Part shown: positions 1 to 12,513 of the stretch, piece by piece
Numbering within the stretch: the first letter of the stretch is position 1
Layout: every line of letters starts with the position of its first letter
Origin: Acinetobacter colistiniresistens
Lineage (GTDB): Bacteria; Pseudomonadota; Gammaproteobacteria; Pseudomonadales; Moraxellaceae
DNA length: 64,000 bases
Direction: 5' to 3'
NCBI RefSeq assembly: GCF_024582815.1
Contig: NZ_CP102099.1
Location: forward strand, 2,790,001 to 2,854,000
Translations under genes and position numbers: made by a program
Notes under the pieces: model-generated
Told to the model about the DNA's origin: nothing
Databases searched by the model: none
Seen by the model: only the letters and a program-made list of their open reading frames with translations

Positions 1-1095
<1,095 letters not shown>

Positions 1096-1128
1096 TTAAA
1101 CTTTCCCAGTTTATTTAAAACTCATTAC

Positions 1129-3127
<1,999 letters not shown>

Positions 3128-3610
3128 ATGGCGAATAAAAAACTTTTAATTTGTGCAGCATTTGCGACTGGTCTTTTATTAACTGCTTGTGTCAAAAAAG
3201 AAGAACCTAAAAACGAAGAGCAGCAAGAACAGGCAGCAACCGAGAGCCAAACTCAGCCTGAACCTGCAAAAATCCAAGAGTTTGAATCTTTAGAAAGTGT
3301 TGATAAACACGAAGCTCCAGCACCTGTTGTTGAAACAACGCGTGAACAAACTCCAAATACTACCACTGAAGTTCGTCGTGAAACTCGTCCAGCTCAAACA
3401 GAAAATCCAACTGCGACTGAGACTCCACGCACTGAAGAACCAAAACCAACTAAAACAGAGCAGCCAAAAACTGAACAAACTGTAAAAGCTGAGCAAAAAC
3501 CTGCGAAGACTGAACAAGTAAAAGCACCAAAATCTTCAGCACCAGCTCAAAGTGAAGATGATGCTGTCGCTGCTGCAATTGCTGCTGCAACCCCTGCGTT
3601 AAACAATTAA
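3128..3610 (+). CDS. Small Lys/Glu/Thr/Pro-rich lipoprotein, function unknown
   Basis: A 160-residue protein with a lipoprotein signal peptide: MANKK, a hydrophobic stretch, and the lipobox LTAC with Cys at residue 21. Everything after the Cys is low-complexity, dominated by repeats of K-T-E-Q-P type, for example KTEQPKTEQ and KTEQVKAPK, ending in an Ala-rich tail. No catalytic motif is visible. It is probably an envelope lipoprotein with a disordered linker that spans periplasm or peptidoglycan, but that is inference. It is a single-gene unit with an extended -10 promoter upstream and a strong hairpin terminator 14 bases after its stop. Confidence 0.85.
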   Translation: MANKKLLICAAFATGLLLTACVKKEEPKNEEQQEQAATESQTQPEPAKIQEFESLESVDKHEAPAPVVETTREQTPNTTTEVRRETRPAQTENPTATETPRTEEPKPTKTEQPKTEQTVKAEQKPAKTEQVKAPKSSAPAQSEDDAVAAAIAAATPALNN

Positions 3611-3623
3611 TCTTTTAATTGCA

Positions 3624-3656
3624 AAAAAGGCCAGTTCATTTCGACTGGCTTTTTTT
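3624..3656 (+). terminator. Factor-independent terminator after the lipoprotein gene
   Basis: Inverted arms GCCAGT and ACTGGC, extended by A-T pairs, are followed by a run of seven T on the plus strand. The A run on the other side means it may also stop minus-strand transcripts. Confidence 0.85.
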
Positions 3657-3668
3657 ATCTTAATCAAT

Positions 3669-4754
3669 TTAGTAATTCTTAAAAAAATCAGCCATCAAGC
3701 GTGAAGCCCAAGACTTCACACTGAAACTTTCATAAAAACCGCAATGACTTCCCTTTTTCGTCGTCACAACCGCAATATTTTCCATTTGCTGAATTGCACC
3801 TTTATAAGGTTCCAAGTTTTTGATTGAACAGACAGGATCATCTTCAGCATTCAAAATCATCAAGGGAACTTTAATATTCTCGAAGACATAAATTGGATTA
3901 ATTGCCTGACAATAACTTTGATAATCCTGAAACCCAGCCATTTCAAAATATTCTTTTTCAAAGTCTTCCAAGCTTGTTGTTGCCAACACCTTATTTACCG
4001 AAGCGACCTGCTGCCAAGTTTTTTGATAAGGGTAAATGAAATATTTAAATAACTTTTTGGTCATCATTTTACTGTAAAAAGGATGTACATTTTTAAAACC
4101 TATTTCGGTGTTATAGCCTGGGCACATTGCAAACGCAGCTTTAAATGGTGTATCCGATCCTTGCTCACCTAAATAGCGTACCAAGAGCCCCGTTCCCGCA
4201 GAAGAGCCAACGGCATATAAGTTTGATGATGGAAACAAATCTTGGATATGAGCTAGTTGCTCTTTGAGGTCACTGGTCGAACCAAACAGTGAAATCTGCG
4301 GTACGGGCATTGGTAAACCCGCATGACCACGGCGCAAACATAGTGCGATTCGCCAACCGGTATATTCATGTAAGTCTTTAACCAATTCGCGCATACTCTC
4401 GGGAGTGCCCGTAATGGTATGCATAATCACAACGGTGGGCGTGTCTGCTGGTAGATCATAACCATACCAAGCAATGGCAGTGATACCACCATCCTGCATT
4501 TTAAGTTGCTCAATACGATCATATTCAAGTTTAACCGTTTTCTTCCGAATCACATCGAAATAAAGGAGATGTACATGTGTATTACTGAGCCATGGGGTCG
4601 GGCGATATTTCTGCTTTAACTGCGGCAACTTTTCTAAAACATCTTTAATTTTCCCTTTCGGGTCATAATAGATTTTAGGCTGCTCTGCACCAAGTACCGA
4701 ATCAAATAGTTCTGAACCTAAGACTCTAATTTTATTTAAAGTAGATAAACTCAT
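3669..4754 (-). CDS. YheT-like alpha/beta hydrolase
   Basis: About 361 residues of the YheT/EMB8-like alpha/beta hydrolase family. It has WLSNTHVH near residue 58, the substrate-side LCLRRGHAG block, the nucleophile elbow GSSAGTG (Ser near residue 187), the acid-region ILNAEDDPVC and the late His in KGSHCGFYES. Substrate is unknown; relatives act on small esters or lipids. An in-frame TTG two codons upstream (4760) is an alternative start; both can use the AGAGGTGG element. It follows the SGNH esterase gene by about 15 bases and probably shares its transcript. Convergent with the upstream lipoprotein gene across a shared terminator. Confidence 0.85.
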   Translation of the reverse strand: MSLSTLNKIRVLGSELFDSVLGAEQPKIYYDPKGKIKDVLEKLPQLKQKYRPTPWLSNTHVHLLYFDVIRKKTVKLEYDRIEQLKMQDGGITAIAWYGYDLPADTPTVVIMHTITGTPESMRELVKDLHEYTGWRIALCLRRGHAGLPMPVPQISLFGSTSDLKEQLAHIQDLFPSSNLYAVGSSAGTGLLVRYLGEQGSDTPFKAAFAMCPGYNTEIGFKNVHPFYSKMMTKKLFKYFIYPYQKTWQQVASVNKVLATTSLEDFEKEYFEMAGFQDYQSYCQAINPIYVFENIKVPLMILNAEDDPVCSIKNLEPYKGAIQQMENIAVVTTKKGSHCGFYESFSVKSWASRLMADFFKNY

Positions 4755-4769
4755 ATTCAACCGCCACCT

Positions 4770-5435
4770 CTAAGGATGAGTAAATGTTTGTCGCACTAAA
4801 GCTGCGACTTGTTGCCCCCAAATGGCATAGATTTCTTTGCCTGGATGAAAACCATCACTTGCCATTGGCAAATCCAATGCCTGAAAAGTTTCAAGATCAT
4901 ATTGAATAAATTGAAACTGTGGCTGTGGTGCCAACCACTGTTGTAATGCCTGATTCATCTGTTCTGCATATCGCCCAAACAACCAAGCCAATGGATTAGG
5001 CAACGCTGGAAAATGCTGCATCGGCGGCACACCCGATACAATGATGAGTTTAGGTTGAAATTGGCTCTGTATATAGGTGAATAGCTGTTTTTGTTGTTTA
5101 ATCCACGATTTAACAGAGGTCAGTTTAGTCACATCATTGACACCAATTGAAGTGATTACAACATCATAGCACTGCTGTTCTAACTGTTGCACTGCCTGAA
5201 AAACCTGCTGTGTGGTATCACCTGTTTTAGCGTGTAGTTTCCATTGCAACAAATAGTCCTGCTGCAACTGGGAAATAATCGCTCCAGATAAAGCATCTTG
5301 CTGCGTTTCAACGCCAACCCCAGCCGCCGCTGAATCGCCAAGGATAAGTAATGAAAGTGGTTTACCATTGCCAACAGAACCCTCCCGATCACCACTGGCT
5401 TCTAAAAGACGAGGTGTATTCTTCCGAACTTTCAT
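4770..5435 (-). CDS. SGNH/GDSL-type esterase
   Basis: A 221-residue SGNH hydrolase. Block I is LLILGDSAAAGVGV (catalytic Ser near residue 34), block III is TSIGVNDVT, with the oxyanion-hole Asn, and block V is DGFHPG with the Asp and His. Family members are esterases or lysophospholipases. There is no signal peptide: the N-terminus is basic and polar, so it is probably cytoplasmic. It is the first gene of a two-gene unit with the YheT-like hydrolase, suggesting joint action on ester substrates, which is inference. Confidence 0.85.
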   Translation of the reverse strand: MKVRKNTPRLLEASGDREGSVGNGKPLSLLILGDSAAAGVGVETQQDALSGAIISQLQQDYLLQWKLHAKTGDTTQQVFQAVQQLEQQCYDVVITSIGVNDVTKLTSVKSWIKQQKQLFTYIQSQFQPKLIIVSGVPPMQHFPALPNPLAWLFGRYAEQMNQALQQWLAPQPQFQFIQYDLETFQALDLPMASDGFHPGKEIYAIWGQQVAALVRQTFTHP

Positions 5436-5502
5436 ACCTTGTATAAGAAGTATAGGAAGTAATGCAAAAGTTGAAAAGCTTTAACCACATTACAAGAGTC
5501 TC

Positions 5503-5524
5503 AATATTACTTAGGCTATTTTAG
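5503..5524. repeat. 22-bp repeat, left copy, at the edge of the fadH-padR block
   Basis: A 22-base sequence with the core CTTAGGCTATTTTAG matches 9624-9645 in the same orientation at 21 of 22 positions. This copy lies just outside the end of the NTF2-like gene; the other overlaps the stop of the hydrolase gene, so the pair brackets the four-gene divergent block. Confidence 0.6.
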
Positions 5525-5529
5525 CGAGA

Positions 5530-5937
5530 TTAGCTTGGCTGATATTTTGCAAATCTCGCACCCATTTTCTCAGCCAACGCAGCTAAACCACTCATTGGGC
5601 GAATCATCACTTCAAAATCAATGATTTTCCCTTGTTGGTTAAATCGAACCATATCAATGCCTTTGAGCGATTTTCCGCTAACATCGGCACTAAACTCCAA
5701 CACCACATTTTCCCCATCCTCAGTATAGAATTCGCGGTGATAGGTGAAATTTTCAAAAACCTGAATGACATTGGTCAAAATAAAGAAAACCACATGCTTT
5801 CCTTCATAAGGCTTATAAGCAACGGGAGAACGGAATACGACATCTTCAGCCAACAAATCATTTAAATTCGATAAGTCACCTGTTTTAATCATGTGATGCC
5901 AGTTTTCCAAAGCCTGTTTTGTTGTTTCGAGTGTCAT
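5530..5937 (-). CDS. NTF2-like / SnoaL-like fold protein
   Basis: A 135-residue protein with the NTF2-like cone-fold pattern: an opening helix (TTKQALENWHHMIKTGDL), LLAEDVVFRSP, then strands ending GKIIDFEVMIRPMSGL. Such proteins are small isomerase/hydrolase-like enzymes or ligand binders; no specific activity can be read. The frame is open upstream to 6006, but a clear AAGGAAAAATAAC element fixes the start at 5937. It lies 73 bases after fadH on the same strand, so it is likely co-transcribed and under the same two operators. Confidence 0.8.
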   Translation of the reverse strand: MTLETTKQALENWHHMIKTGDLSNLNDLLAEDVVFRSPVAYKPYEGKHVVFFILTNVIQVFENFTYHREFYTEDGENVVLEFSADVSGKSLKGIDMVRFNQQGKIIDFEVMIRPMSGLAALAEKMGARFAKYQPS

Positions 5938-6010
5938 TGTTATTTTTCCTTGTGATTTAATGGATCGGTTGATGAGCACCCCCTCCTGAAAAAGAATGCT
6001 CATCAAGATT

Positions 6011-8107
<2,097 letters not shown>

Positions 8108-8109
8108 TT

Positions 8110-8125
8110 ATGCAACATATTGCAT
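8110..8125. promoter_or_regulatory. Operator-like palindrome, padR-proximal copy
   Basis: ATGCAACATATTGCAT repeats the design of 8068-8083 with one arm mismatch. It lies 34 bases before the padR start, so binding here would fit autorepression. Two copies in phase on the helix suggest cooperative binding by two dimers. Confidence 0.65.
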
Positions 8126-8159
8126 AATTCTGGTGAGTCATTTTTTATTATGGAACATC

Positions 8160-8720
8160 ATGTCACTCGCCCATGTTTTATTGACCAGTCTACTCGAAAA
8201 ACCAAGTACAGGTTTCGAGTTGGCTCGTCGCTTTGACCGTTCAATGGGCTTCTTTTGGAATGCGACTCATCAGCAAATCTATCGAGAACTCAATGGGATG
8301 CTGAAAAAAGGATGGATTTCTACATTAGAAGAACAAGCTGCGAATAGCCGAAAAAAAACTTACCAAGTTGAGCAACTTGGAAGAATAGAACTCGCTGCAT
8401 GGATTGAACAACAAAGCGAACCCGCGCAATTACGCGATGACCTTATGGTGAGGTTAAGAGCGGAAGCTCAACTTGACGGTAATATCATTCTGCCGGAATT
8501 GGAACGTCATTTATCGATACATAAGGAAAAATTAAGCCTTTATCAAGCCATCCATGATAAAGATTTTAAAAATAGTGAACCAACCAACCGTGTCTTATTC
8601 ATTCATAAAATGATTCTCGAACTTGGTATCATTACAGAAAGTGAATGGATAAAATGGTTGGAACAAATGATTCCTCAGCTGAGAAAGTTTGAGGAAACGG
8701 ACAAGATTGGAGAAAAATAA
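8160..8720 (+). CDS. PadR-family transcriptional regulator
   Basis: About 186 residues. The winged-helix domain begins MSLAHVLLTSLLEKPSTGFEL, followed by the recognition-helix region FWNATHQQIYRELNGMLKKGWI, the PadR signature. The C-terminal half is a helical dimerisation segment. A GTG at 8133 is in frame, but the family N-terminus favours the ATG at 8160; neither has a strong ribosome-binding site. It is divergent from fadH and overlaps the following hydrolase gene by one base, so the regulator and hydrolase are translationally coupled. Likely represses both arms through the twin palindromes, which is inference. Confidence 0.85.
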   Translation: MSLAHVLLTSLLEKPSTGFELARRFDRSMGFFWNATHQQIYRELNGMLKKGWISTLEEQAANSRKKTYQVEQLGRIELAAWIEQQSEPAQLRDDLMVRLRAEAQLDGNIILPELERHLSIHKEKLSLYQAIHDKDFKNSEPTNRVLFIHKMILELGIITESEWIKWLEQMIPQLRKFEETDKIGEK

Positions 8721-9625
8721 TGCCATTTTATACCATGCCGGATCAGGAAAAATTATTTGTACGACGTGTCGGCGAAGGTGAACCTGTCTTGGTTTTATCG
8801 GGGTTGGGAATGCAAAGTTGGCAATGGCTCCCGTTCTTGTTTGCCAATCGTAAACAATATGAATTTATTATCCCTGATTGGCGTGGTTTCGGTGGTTCAA
8901 AAAATTGTGCCATCCCGGACTTGGATGCCATTTCAAGCCACTGGAATGATGTAGATGCACTGATCAAACAATTAAAGCTGGACCAATTTATTTTGATGGG
9001 TTATTCCATGGGCGCAACGACGGCAATGCATGGCATGAAACATGGCGGTTTAGCAGAAAAACTTAAGGCCTACTTGCATATTGATCAAACCCCTAAAATT
9101 GCGGTCGATGAATCTTGGCAATATGGTTTATTTGGTACCAAAAACTCTCAATTTAAAAAGCTGCTACTTGAGATTCAAACCTTATTGCTCAACTATAAAC
9201 ATGCCCAAAAGCTTGAAGATTTACCGAATGATATTCGCTACGATCTTGTAAGCTTATGGGGGGCATTCATTGAACTTCAAGGAAGTAATAATTATAGCCC
9301 CAAGATCTTTAAGCTTGCACTAAACCGCCCATTTTTACAGAAATATTTACTACCAATTCAACGCCTTGACTACTTACTTTGGTATGTCGAAAATTATCTC
9401 AACCATGATGAAGACTATCGTGAGGCTATCAGCCAGCTGAATTGCCCAACCACTTTCTTTATTGGTCGCGACTCTACACTCTACCCAGAAACTGGACAAA
9501 CCCTGATTGCCGAAAGCTTAGCGAATGCCACTGCAATTTATTTTGAACGCTCTGGGCATACACCACTGATTACCGAACCTAGAAAATTTAGCCAGGAAAT
9601 TGGTAAGTTTTTGCAAGAAGCTTAA
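8720..9625 (+). CDS. Alpha/beta hydrolase
   Basis: A 301-residue alpha/beta hydrolase. It shows the strand LVLSGLGMQSW with the oxyanion region, IIPDWRGFGGS, nucleophile elbow GYSMGATT (Ser near 95), the acid region FFIGRDSTLYPE and the catalytic His in RSGHTPL. No signal peptide, so cytoplasmic. It starts in the TAATG junction with padR and ends at the right 22-bp repeat. With a dienoyl-CoA reductase and an NTF2-like protein across the divergent promoter, the block may be an inducible catabolic unit for an unsaturated or aromatic acid ester; this is inference. Confidence 0.85.
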   Translation: MPFYTMPDQEKLFVRRVGEGEPVLVLSGLGMQSWQWLPFLFANRKQYEFIIPDWRGFGGSKNCAIPDLDAISSHWNDVDALIKQLKLDQFILMGYSMGATTAMHGMKHGGLAEKLKAYLHIDQTPKIAVDESWQYGLFGTKNSQFKKLLLEIQTLLLNYKHAQKLEDLPNDIRYDLVSLWGAFIELQGSNNYSPKIFKLALNRPFLQKYLLPIQRLDYLLWYVENYLNHDEDYREAISQLNCPTTFFIGRDSTLYPETGQTLIAESLANATAIYFERSGHTPLITEPRKFSQEIGKFLQEA

Positions 9626-9645
9626 TATTTCTTAGGCTATTTTAG
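9624..9645. repeat. 22-bp repeat, right copy
   Basis: Partner of 5503-5524, with one difference at the seventh base. It overlaps the stop codon of the hydrolase gene and the left arm of the following terminator hairpin. Confidence 0.6.
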
Positions 9646-9669
9646 GGCAAATTGTATTTGCCCTAAAAT
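9639..9669 (+). terminator. Hairpin after the padR-hydrolase unit
   Basis: ATTTTAGGGCAAA and TTTGCCCTAAAAT form a perfect 13-bp stem with a 5-base loop. There is no long T run afterwards. A second perfect 9-bp hairpin (AATTTGGAT/ATCCAAATT) follows at 9677-9700. Confidence 0.65.
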
Positions 9670-9824
9670 GAGATTCAATTTGGATTATTCCATCCAAATT
9701 ATTTCAACCTATACTTATTCTAAATTTTTCCATAAATTTCTATTTCTTCATTCTTAGACGCTGAACTTTTTAAGATAGTGATTTACTCAGCTTGTTTAGG
9801 CTAAGTGCAGACTTGATAAAATCT

Positions 9825-10639
9825 TTAGCCTTGTACCCAAATGCCATATTCACCGACAAAATAAGTATGGGTATTCACAATTTTCAGATTATAAACCGTC
9901 GTGGTTACATAACCCTCCCCCTCATCCCATTGGATAGTTTCTGGATTTACCCAATCACCCTGACTAAAACCATGAAAATGGGCATTGGCTCGGTCTTCTT
10001 CTGGAAGCTGCTCAAGCAAGTCTTCTTTCCAGTGTGTATTTTTATTATATAATTTCCTTAAATTCGGATTATCTTTAATCATCTCATTCCAAGAAATGAT
10101 ATTACCCGTAAATAAATCAACAGCAAATCCATAAAAACTAGATTCTGAACCGTAATTCGGTACCATGCCTATATTTTTATCAGAAGCTGTATAAATCTCA
10201 GCATGTGGTTTTGTATCATAACCATCAAAATTTAGACTATATTTATTTCCATTTTTATCTACAACTACATCCTGATTAGTAATTTGATCAGCAGCAACCC
10301 ATCCTTTCCCTTCTACCCAAAATGGATGTTCAGGAATAACAGTAAATTGTACTGATGGCAGTACAATACCACTAAGATTAAATTTTTTAATACCTCTTTT
10401 CTAATTTTCCTTCTTTCAAAGAAATCTAAGTTAGGATCAATCCAGTAATCAAACTCCATGAAAATCACAGACTGATTTTCTGTTTTTATGACTTTCATTA
10501 CAACTTGATAACTTTGCTGTCCTGTCACAGTATCAGCACTGAGTACCCGATCTCCGATTTGAATATCTTGTATTTGAACTAACCCACTCTCTGTATGCAC
10601 CAATGTACCGCCAACGAAACCAACTGCATCCTTTTTCAT
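9825..10639 (-). pseudogene. Remnant of a polymorphic-toxin Hint (intein-like) domain
   Basis: Two minus-strand frames together read as one Hint domain. The first (10639 down to about 10390) has GTLVHTESGLVQIQDIQIGDRVLS. The second, in another frame from about 10390 to 9825, has TVIPEHPFWVEGKGWVAADQ and ends NTHTYFVGEYGIWVQG. Canonical pretoxin Hint domains start with a catalytic Cys (CFVAGTLV) and end VHN. Here the Cys is Gly (VGFVGGTLV) and the end is VQG, so self-cleavage should be lost. The frames rejoin if one A is added to the run at 10383-10388. No upstream Rhs, RHS-like or secretion module and no downstream toxin is present. It is an orphan remnant, or could be a fragment shuffled from a larger toxin locus. 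Confidence 0.8.
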
Positions 10640-10812
10640 TTTTCCCCCATTTTTATAAAAACTTTATCAATGATTACGCGAACTAATGCTATATCTCATA
10701 TTACAGCAACAAATTTTCAATATGGCTTCATTTCTTCATATTGACTTTTAATGATTGGTTATTTTTGGCAAAAATTATATGTTAATACAGAGAAAAATCA
10801 AATAGCTCTAAT

Positions 10813-10841
10813 AAAAAACCCATGTAAATCATGGGTTTTTT
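10813..10841 (-). terminator. Terminator after the DAHP synthase gene
   Basis: AAAAAACCCATG, a TAAAT loop, and CATGGGTTTTTT form a symmetrical hairpin 18 bases beyond the stop codon, with T runs on both strands. Confidence 0.85.
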
Positions 10842-10858
10842 ATTGTCTTAGCGTGTAA

Positions 10859-11896
10859 TCAATTTCTCATCTGTTCAGCAACATCCAATAAGGCTTGAGC
10901 TGTTTTATCCCAACCCAGGCAACCATCCGTAACCGACTGGCCATAAGTCATATCACAGGAAATTTTTTGATTACCATCAACCAGATGGCTTTCAATCATC
11001 ACACCACGCACTTTAGATTCCGCACGTTCTGCAATAATTTGCTGTAAAACCTGTGGTTGCAGTAGTGGATCTTTACCGCTGTTACCATGACTACAATCAA
11101 TCACCAATGCCGGCAATTGCTTATGCTTGAAATGCATCGCTTGAATCGAAGCCAAATCATAGTTGGTACCCTGATTTGAGCCACGTAAAATTAAATGTGG
11201 TAATGGATTACCTTCACTATGCAAAATTGCAGGTAGACCTTGTTGAGTCATCCCCAAGAATTGATGGCCATGCAGTGCTGATTGAATTGCATCCAAAGCA
11301 ATCTGAATCGAGCCATCTGTACCATTCTTGAAGCCAATGCTGTATGGCATATGGCTTGCTATTTCACGATGAATTTGTGATTCACTGGTACGTGCTCCAA
11401 TTGCCCCCCAAGCCAATAGGTCGTCAAAATAACCTGTCGCCATTGGGCTTAAAATTTCACTGGCAATCGGTAAGCCTTTTTCAATCAGTTGTAAGTAAAG
11501 CTGACGCGATTTTTCTAAACCGAGTTGTAAGTCTGATGATCCATCTAAATTTGGATCGTATAAGAAACCTTTCCAACCCACCGTGGTACGCGGTTTTTCG
11601 ATATATGCACGCATAACAAGGAAAATCTGATCTTTAACCTGTTCTTGTAATTGTTGGAGGCGATCAGCATATTCTAGTACTGCGATAGGATCATGAATTG
11701 AGCAAGGACCTGTAATCACCATCAAGCGATGATCATGTCCTGATAAAATATTCTGAATCGTTTGACGATGTTTTGAAATTTGCTGCGCTAAAGTTGCAGA
11801 CAAGGGATACTGCGCTTTGAGTTGTGATGGCAAGCTAAGCATTGATTCTTTTGTATGTGTTTGTGGTTGTGTCAAAGCAGTATTTAAAGCATTCAT
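10859..11896 (-). CDS. aroG: 3-deoxy-7-phosphoheptulonate (DAHP) synthase, class I
   Basis: Condenses phosphoenolpyruvate and erythrose-4-phosphate, the first step of the shikimate pathway. The 345 residues fit the AroF/G/H type. Visible motifs are VITGPCSIHD (metal-binding Cys near 63), RAYIEKPRTTVGWKG, DLLAWGAIGARTSESQ, GFKNGTDG and IDCSHGNSGKD. The ATG at 11896 has AAAGGA seven bases upstream. I cannot say which aromatic amino acid inhibits it, so the symbol is a family label. It is a single gene preceded by about 300 bases of leader with two aromatic-rich short ORFs and a terminator, which points to control by attenuation. Confidence 0.93.
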   Translation of the reverse strand: MNALNTALTQPQTHTKESMLSLPSQLKAQYPLSATLAQQISKHRQTIQNILSGHDHRLMVITGPCSIHDPIAVLEYADRLQQLQEQVKDQIFLVMRAYIEKPRTTVGWKGFLYDPNLDGSSDLQLGLEKSRQLYLQLIEKGLPIASEILSPMATGYFDDLLAWGAIGARTSESQIHREIASHMPYSIGFKNGTDGSIQIALDAIQSALHGHQFLGMTQQGLPAILHSEGNPLPHLILRGSNQGTNYDLASIQAMHFKHKQLPALVIDCSHGNSGKDPLLQPQVLQQIIAERAESKVRGVMIESHLVDGNQKISCDMTYGQSVTDGCLGWDKTAQALLDVAEQMRN

Positions 11897-11909
11897 TTTC
11901 AATTCCTTT

Positions 11910-11931
11910 GGACTGGCCTTCTTCGCAGTCC
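11910..11931 (-). promoter_or_regulatory. Hairpin next to the aroG ribosome-binding site
   Basis: GGACTG and CAGTCC pair around a 10-base loop. The stem ends two bases before the AAGGA of aroG and begins six bases after the stop of the second aromatic short ORF. It lacks a T run, so an effect on translation initiation is more likely than termination. That role is inference. Confidence 0.5.
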
Positions 11932-11937
11932 TATCAT

Positions 11938-12030
11938 TTATTTGAGCAAGTGTGATCTAAGCGATGTTGATTTTTTTGCAAAGTAAAACCAAGAAATCTT
12001 GCTAAAATATGAATAGTTAAATGTGTACAT
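11938..12030 (-). CDS. Second aromatic-rich leader peptide before aroG (30 aa)
   Basis: A 30-codon ORF with an AGGAG element seven bases before its ATG, better than that of many genes here. The peptide begins MYTFNYSYFSKISWFYFAKK: ten of the first 17 residues are Tyr, Phe or Trp. It lies after the leader terminator and before aroG, so it is made only on read-through transcripts. Ribosomes stalling on Phe/Tyr/Trp codons here would cover the region upstream of the 11910-11931 hairpin. Leader-peptide function is inferred from composition and place; it could also be a tiny structural protein. Confidence 0.6.
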   Translation of the reverse strand: MYTFNYSYFSKISWFYFAKKSTSLRSHLLK

Positions 12031-12063
12031 GGTATTTCTCCTAAAATCTTGATTGTTAAAGCA

Positions 12064-12095
12064 TAAAAAAACCTGATCGGTGTTGCCGATCAGGT
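12064..12095 (-). terminator. Attenuator terminator in the aroG leader
   Basis: On the minus strand ACCTGATCGG, a 5-base loop, and CCGATCAGGT are followed by seven T. It lies between the aroG promoter and the gene, so it cannot serve an upstream gene and must act within the leader. Upstream segments GTTGCC and CCTGAT (about 12135-12146) could pair with GGCAAC and ATCAGG in the stem and act as an antiterminator. This matches the design of trp/phe-type attenuators. Confidence 0.75.
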
Positions 12096-12145
12096 ATTAA
12101 CTGGTTGGGCAACCTTTTTGCTGCCCGAAACGCATCAGGCAACGA

Positions 12146-12199
12146 TCAATATTGCCAAAAGTAAAAGTATGCGTTGGTGTTTACAGTATGCTTTAACAT
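12146..12199 (-). CDS. Aromatic leader peptide of the aroG attenuator (17 aa)
   Basis: A 17-codon ORF encoding MLKHTVNTNAYFYFWQY. Six of its last eight residues are aromatic, in the order Tyr-Phe-Tyr-Phe-Trp-Gln-Tyr, ending at TGA. The end lies 51 bases upstream of a strong terminator hairpin. It begins about 40 bases downstream of a good promoter. Control codons placed at the 3' end of a short ORF ahead of a terminator are the hallmark of ribosome-mediated attenuation in pheA, trp and his leaders. All three aromatic amino acids are represented, suggesting that starvation for any one relieves termination. The ribosome-binding site is weak, which lowers confidence a little. Confidence 0.7.
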   Translation of the reverse strand: MLKHTVNTNAYFYFWQY

Positions 12200-12237
12200 A
12201 TTTATTTCAAATATCTAAAAAACGGTGTCTAACTATT

Positions 12238-12266
12238 AAATTACGCACTATTTCAGCATTTGACAA
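12238..12266 (-). promoter_or_regulatory. Sigma-70-type promoter for the aroG leader
   Basis: On the minus strand TTGTCA (12261-12266) and TAATTT (12238-12243) are separated by 17 bases. Transcription would start near 12230, just before the first leader peptide. Confidence 0.6.
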
Positions 12267-12513
12267 GCACTTTTTATATTTTTTTAATCCTATCTTCAAA
12301 ACCTTAAAGTTTGACCTTTCGCCAGTTCCCCCATAGAATAGTGTAAAAATAAACCAATTTGAGATTACGCCAATGAAGTAAGTTCTATTTCCATCATCAA
12401 AGTTCATTTTTCTTTTTGATGTGCAAAATAGACTTAGCTATCGTTTAGCGCTTCCTTATTCTAAAACTTATCTCGATTTCTCTATTTTGCATATCCTGTT
12501 TATGAGGTTTCTT

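Noticed and set aside
9792..10052. Plus-strand ORF of 86 codons
   Set aside because: Antisense to the Hint remnant, which has recognisable protein motifs.
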